This document shows, one piece after another, positions 62,010-64,000 of a stretch of DNA of 64,000 bases. The stretch is from NCBI GenBank assembly GCA_040382095.1, contig JBEIGB010000009.1, positions 1-64,000 on the forward strand. Reading direction: 5' to 3'. The stretch comes from JADJPL01 sp040382095 (GTDB lineage: Bacteria > Bacteroidota > Bacteroidia > Chitinophagales > Saprospiraceae). Each line of letters opens with the position of its first letter. Within the stretch, counting starts at the first letter, position 1. The position numbers were made by a program, and so were the translations under genes. The notes beneath the pieces are model-generated. The model worked only from the letters and a program-made list of their open reading frames with translations. It did not search any database and was not told the DNA's origin.

Positions 62010-62633
62010 CTATTTTATCGCACACTCCAGCATTTTCACACGTCCATCGCGCGTATGCAGAAAGCCCTCCAGTTTATCCCCTATCCCTACCGGCCCTACC
62101 CCGGAAGGAGTACCCGTGAAAATTAAATCTCCCATTTGCAGTTTGAAAAAGCGGGAGACATATACAATGATATACTCGAAGGTAAAAAGCATATCGCGGG
62201 TATTGCCCTGCTGAACCTGAAGCCCGTTCTTCCAAAGTTCGAAGTTTATCGCAGTGAGATCGGGGAATTGTTCGGGCGGCAAAATAGCACTGAGCGGTGC
62301 AGAGCCGTCAAAAGCTTTGGCAATTTCCCAAGGCAGCCCTTTTGTTTTACAGTTTTGCTGAAGATCGCGGGCGGTGAAATCTATGCCGAAGCCAATCCCA
62401 CCGATATACCCGGAAGCGAATTCCGGCTGCACATGACGGCCATTTTTGCCAATTTGTAGCACGACTTCCCCTTCATAATGCAAATCCGATGTAAACTCCG
62501 GATAATATAAGGGTTTGTCGTTCACTAATAAAGCAGAAGGCGGCTTCATGAACACCACAGGTTCCTCTGGAATGGCATTGTTCAGCTCCCGGGCGTGTTC
62601 GGAATAATTTCGACCGATGCAGATAATCTTCAT
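62010..62633 (-). CDS. fumarylacetoacetate hydrolase-family protein
   Basis: 207 residues, the size of the compact FAH-domain enzymes (acylpyruvase/oxaloacetate decarboxylase-like) found widely in Bacteroidota. It opens MKIICIGRNYSEHARELNN, with FMKPPSALL, LHYEGEVVLQIG (metal-binding Glu) and the C-terminal DLIFTGTPSGVGPV motif. It probably hydrolyses or decarboxylates a beta-keto acid or acylpyruvate, with Mg or Mn as cofactor. The start overlaps the trpS stop by 4 bp (ATGA), so the two are translationally coupled, although a functional link is not obvious. Confidence 0.9.
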   Translation of the reverse strand: MKIICIGRNYSEHARELNNAIPEEPVVFMKPPSALLVNDKPLYYPEFTSDLHYEGEVVLQIGKNGRHVQPEFASGYIGGIGFGIDFTARDLQQNCKTKGLPWEIAKAFDGSAPLSAILPPEQFPDLTAINFELWKNGLQVQQGNTRDMLFTFEYIIVYVSRFFKLQMGDLIFTGTPSGVGPVGIGDKLEGFLHTRDGRVKMLECAIK

Positions 62634-63640
62634 AATGATACCTTGACATTCATCAGACCTGAAAGCTCTTTTACCTCCCGGACGGTCTCCTGGGCCCGTT
62701 TGCGGATCTGTGCAGAAGATTCCTTGATTTGCTCCTTCACCGCTTTTTTATCTTCATTAATTGCCGTACGACGGTGGCGGACTGCCGTACTGATCTCGAT
62801 CAGGGCATCCGCTACAGCGTCCTTGAGGTCTGCATATCTGAGGCAGCCATTGTGGTAGTCTGCCATCAGCGCTTCCCGGATCTCGCTTTTTCCACTTGCC
62901 TTCAACAACTCGAAAAGGTTTGCGACCCCGGGGCTCAACTCACCCTCGCGCACGTCTCCGGTATCTGTAACCGCGGAACGCACCTGCCTGCGAATACGGG
63001 ATTCATCTGAAAAAACGTTAATGTAGTGTTTTTCCCCTGCGCTCTTGCTCATCTTGCGCAAAGGATCGGCGGGCGACATTACTTTAGGCACTTCGGTGTA
63101 GATGGGCTCTGGCAATACGAAGTACTCCCGCCCGACCTGGTTATTGAAGCGCTGTGCAATATTCCGGGTAAATTCCAGGTGTTGTTCCTGGTCCTTACCC
63201 ACAGGCACATAGTCCGCACGATAGATCAGGATATCTGCCGCCTGTAACACCGGATAACTGAGCAGCCCGGCAGAAATGAATCCTTCCTCGGAAACCTGGT
63301 TGCTCTTATCTTTAAATTGTGTCATCCTGGTGAGCTGGCCATAGGAGGCAAAGCAATTGAATATCCAGCTTAGCTCTGCATGTTCGGGGACGAGGGATTG
63401 TATGAACAGGTTGTCGGGGGCTATCCCTGCAGCAAGCAGGTTGAAGGTTAGCTCCCAGGTATTTTCCCGCAGCATCCGGGGGTTGTAAGGCATCGTCATC
63501 GCGTGATAGTCCACTACCCCATAATAACATTTATAGGAAGCCTGAAGATCCACCCAATTTTTGACCGCCCCGAAGTAATTGCCGAAGTGCATATCACCCG
63601 TGGGCTGGATACAGGAGAGTACCGTTTTTCTATTGTCCAT
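62630..63640 (-). CDS. trpS: tryptophan-tRNA ligase
   Basis: Start at 63640 (MDNRKTVLSC), giving 336 residues, normal for bacterial TrpS; the longer frame upstream has no homology. It is a class Ic synthetase with the HIGH-equivalent PTGDMHFGN at 13-21, DYHAMTMP, the VPVGKDQEQHLEFTRNIA tRNA/substrate segment and the KMSKS loop LRKMSKSAGE. It charges tRNA-Trp. It is co-transcribed with the FAH-family gene downstream. Confidence 0.96.
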   Translation of the reverse strand: MDNRKTVLSCIQPTGDMHFGNYFGAVKNWVDLQASYKCYYGVVDYHAMTMPYNPRMLRENTWELTFNLLAAGIAPDNLFIQSLVPEHAELSWIFNCFASYGQLTRMTQFKDKSNQVSEEGFISAGLLSYPVLQAADILIYRADYVPVGKDQEQHLEFTRNIAQRFNNQVGREYFVLPEPIYTEVPKVMSPADPLRKMSKSAGEKHYINVFSDESRIRRQVRSAVTDTGDVREGELSPGVANLFELLKASGKSEIREALMADYHNGCLRYADLKDAVADALIEISTAVRHRRTAINEDKKAVKEQIKESSAQIRKRAQETVREVKELSGLMNVKVSL

Positions 63641-63894
63641 GATGTAATATTTGACTTGGGTCTTTTCCGGCACAAAGCCTTTAATTGCATGATGGGGCCG
63701 CTTCGGATAACAGGGGGGAGTGGCCCGAAAGGGGGCAACCCTAATCGGCACCGGATTTCTACGCTAAAAGGCTTTCATACCCGGAATGGGTCCGTGAGCA
63801 TGGCCGCACGACATACATAATAGTATTTTCAGCCCTTTTAATCCCTGTAACTACTGGCCTGAGCGAACTGAAGCAACAGAATCCGGACAAACCA

Positions 63895-64000
63895 TTAAAC
63901 TGCTGCGGCAATTACCGATATCTCCACATTTGCACCTTTGGGCAACGCGGCTACCTGTACAAGTTCGCGTGCAGGCGCATGATCCGCATCGAAGTAAGTG
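63895..64000 (-). CDS. RidA/YjgF-family protein, 3' fragment at window edge
   Basis: Only the last 34 codons are inside the window (stop at 63895-63897). The visible C-terminus ends with VQVAALPKGANVEISVIAAA, which matches the RidA family (reactive enamine/imine deaminase), including the P-K-G-A-x-V-E-I ending. It is interrupted by the window boundary, not by a mutation. Confidence 0.8.
   Translation of the reverse strand, partial: TYFDADHAPARELVQVAALPKGANVEISVIAAAV

Overview
The window reads as chromosomal DNA of a free-living Bacteroidota bacterium, probably of the Saprospirales/Chitinophagales type (the lineage guess is inference). The signs are a SusC/SusD pair, several proteins with type IX secretion (T9SS) sorting domains of both type A and type B, a short 289-residue primary sigma factor, starts without Shine-Dalgarno sequences, and TAnnTTTG promoter boxes. 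No insertion sequence, prophage, CRISPR array or rRNA operon was seen. One initiator tRNA gene is present.

Region 1 (about 1.4-20.2 kb) is a hexuronate and glycoside utilisation locus. It holds a divergent kdgK, a SusC/SusD outer-membrane pair, a tandem-domain DUF1080 (3-keto-glycoside hydrolase type) protein, two Tat-exported Gfo/Idh/MocA oxidoreductases, mannonate dehydratase (uxuA), a LacI regulator, an orphan ECF sigma factor, uronate isomerase (uxaC), KDPG aldolase (eda), a hexuronate-type MFS transporter and a tagaturonate-reductase-like enzyme (uxaB). No classical glycoside hydrolase or polysaccharide lyase is present, so glycosidic cleavage may use the oxidative 3-keto route. Three near-perfect 16-bp palindromes, one before lacI and two before the ECF sigma gene, with weaker copies at kdgK/susC and uxaC, suggest a single LacI-family regulon that includes a sigma factor.

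Region 2 (20.2-31.9 kb) is mainly housekeeping: initiator tRNA, a 2Fe-2S ferredoxin, a secreted subtilase, an AddB-like nuclease, a START-like protein, rpoD, an Lrp/AsnC regulator, a CtpA-type protease and a degenerate YrdC/Sua5 homologue. Region 3 (32-46 kb) is rich in surface and secreted proteins: two tandem paralogous PKD proteins with type B sorting domains, rplS, a 1837-residue protein made of 15 repeats of about 113 residues, and a choice-of-anchor-L/Calx-beta protein.

Region 4 (46-57 kb) has hldD and gcvP, followed by a five-gene set (flavin monooxygenase, non-canonical SDR, acyl-CoA ligase, canonical SDR, aldehyde dehydrogenase) that looks like a lipid or fatty-aldehyde module and resembles the mycobacterial mymA locus in composition. 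Region 5 (57-64 kb) holds a Gfo/Idh/MocA enzyme, a lipoprotein, a polyprenyl-phosphate sugar transferase, metK, a fumarylacetoacetate-hydrolase-family gene, trpS and the 3' end of a ridA-like gene cut by the window edge.

A dispersed repeat with GGCTGTCTCA and GCCGCCGAAGGTG motifs occurs in at least three intergenic places. One copy forms a strong hairpin between convergent genes and may act as a bidirectional terminator.
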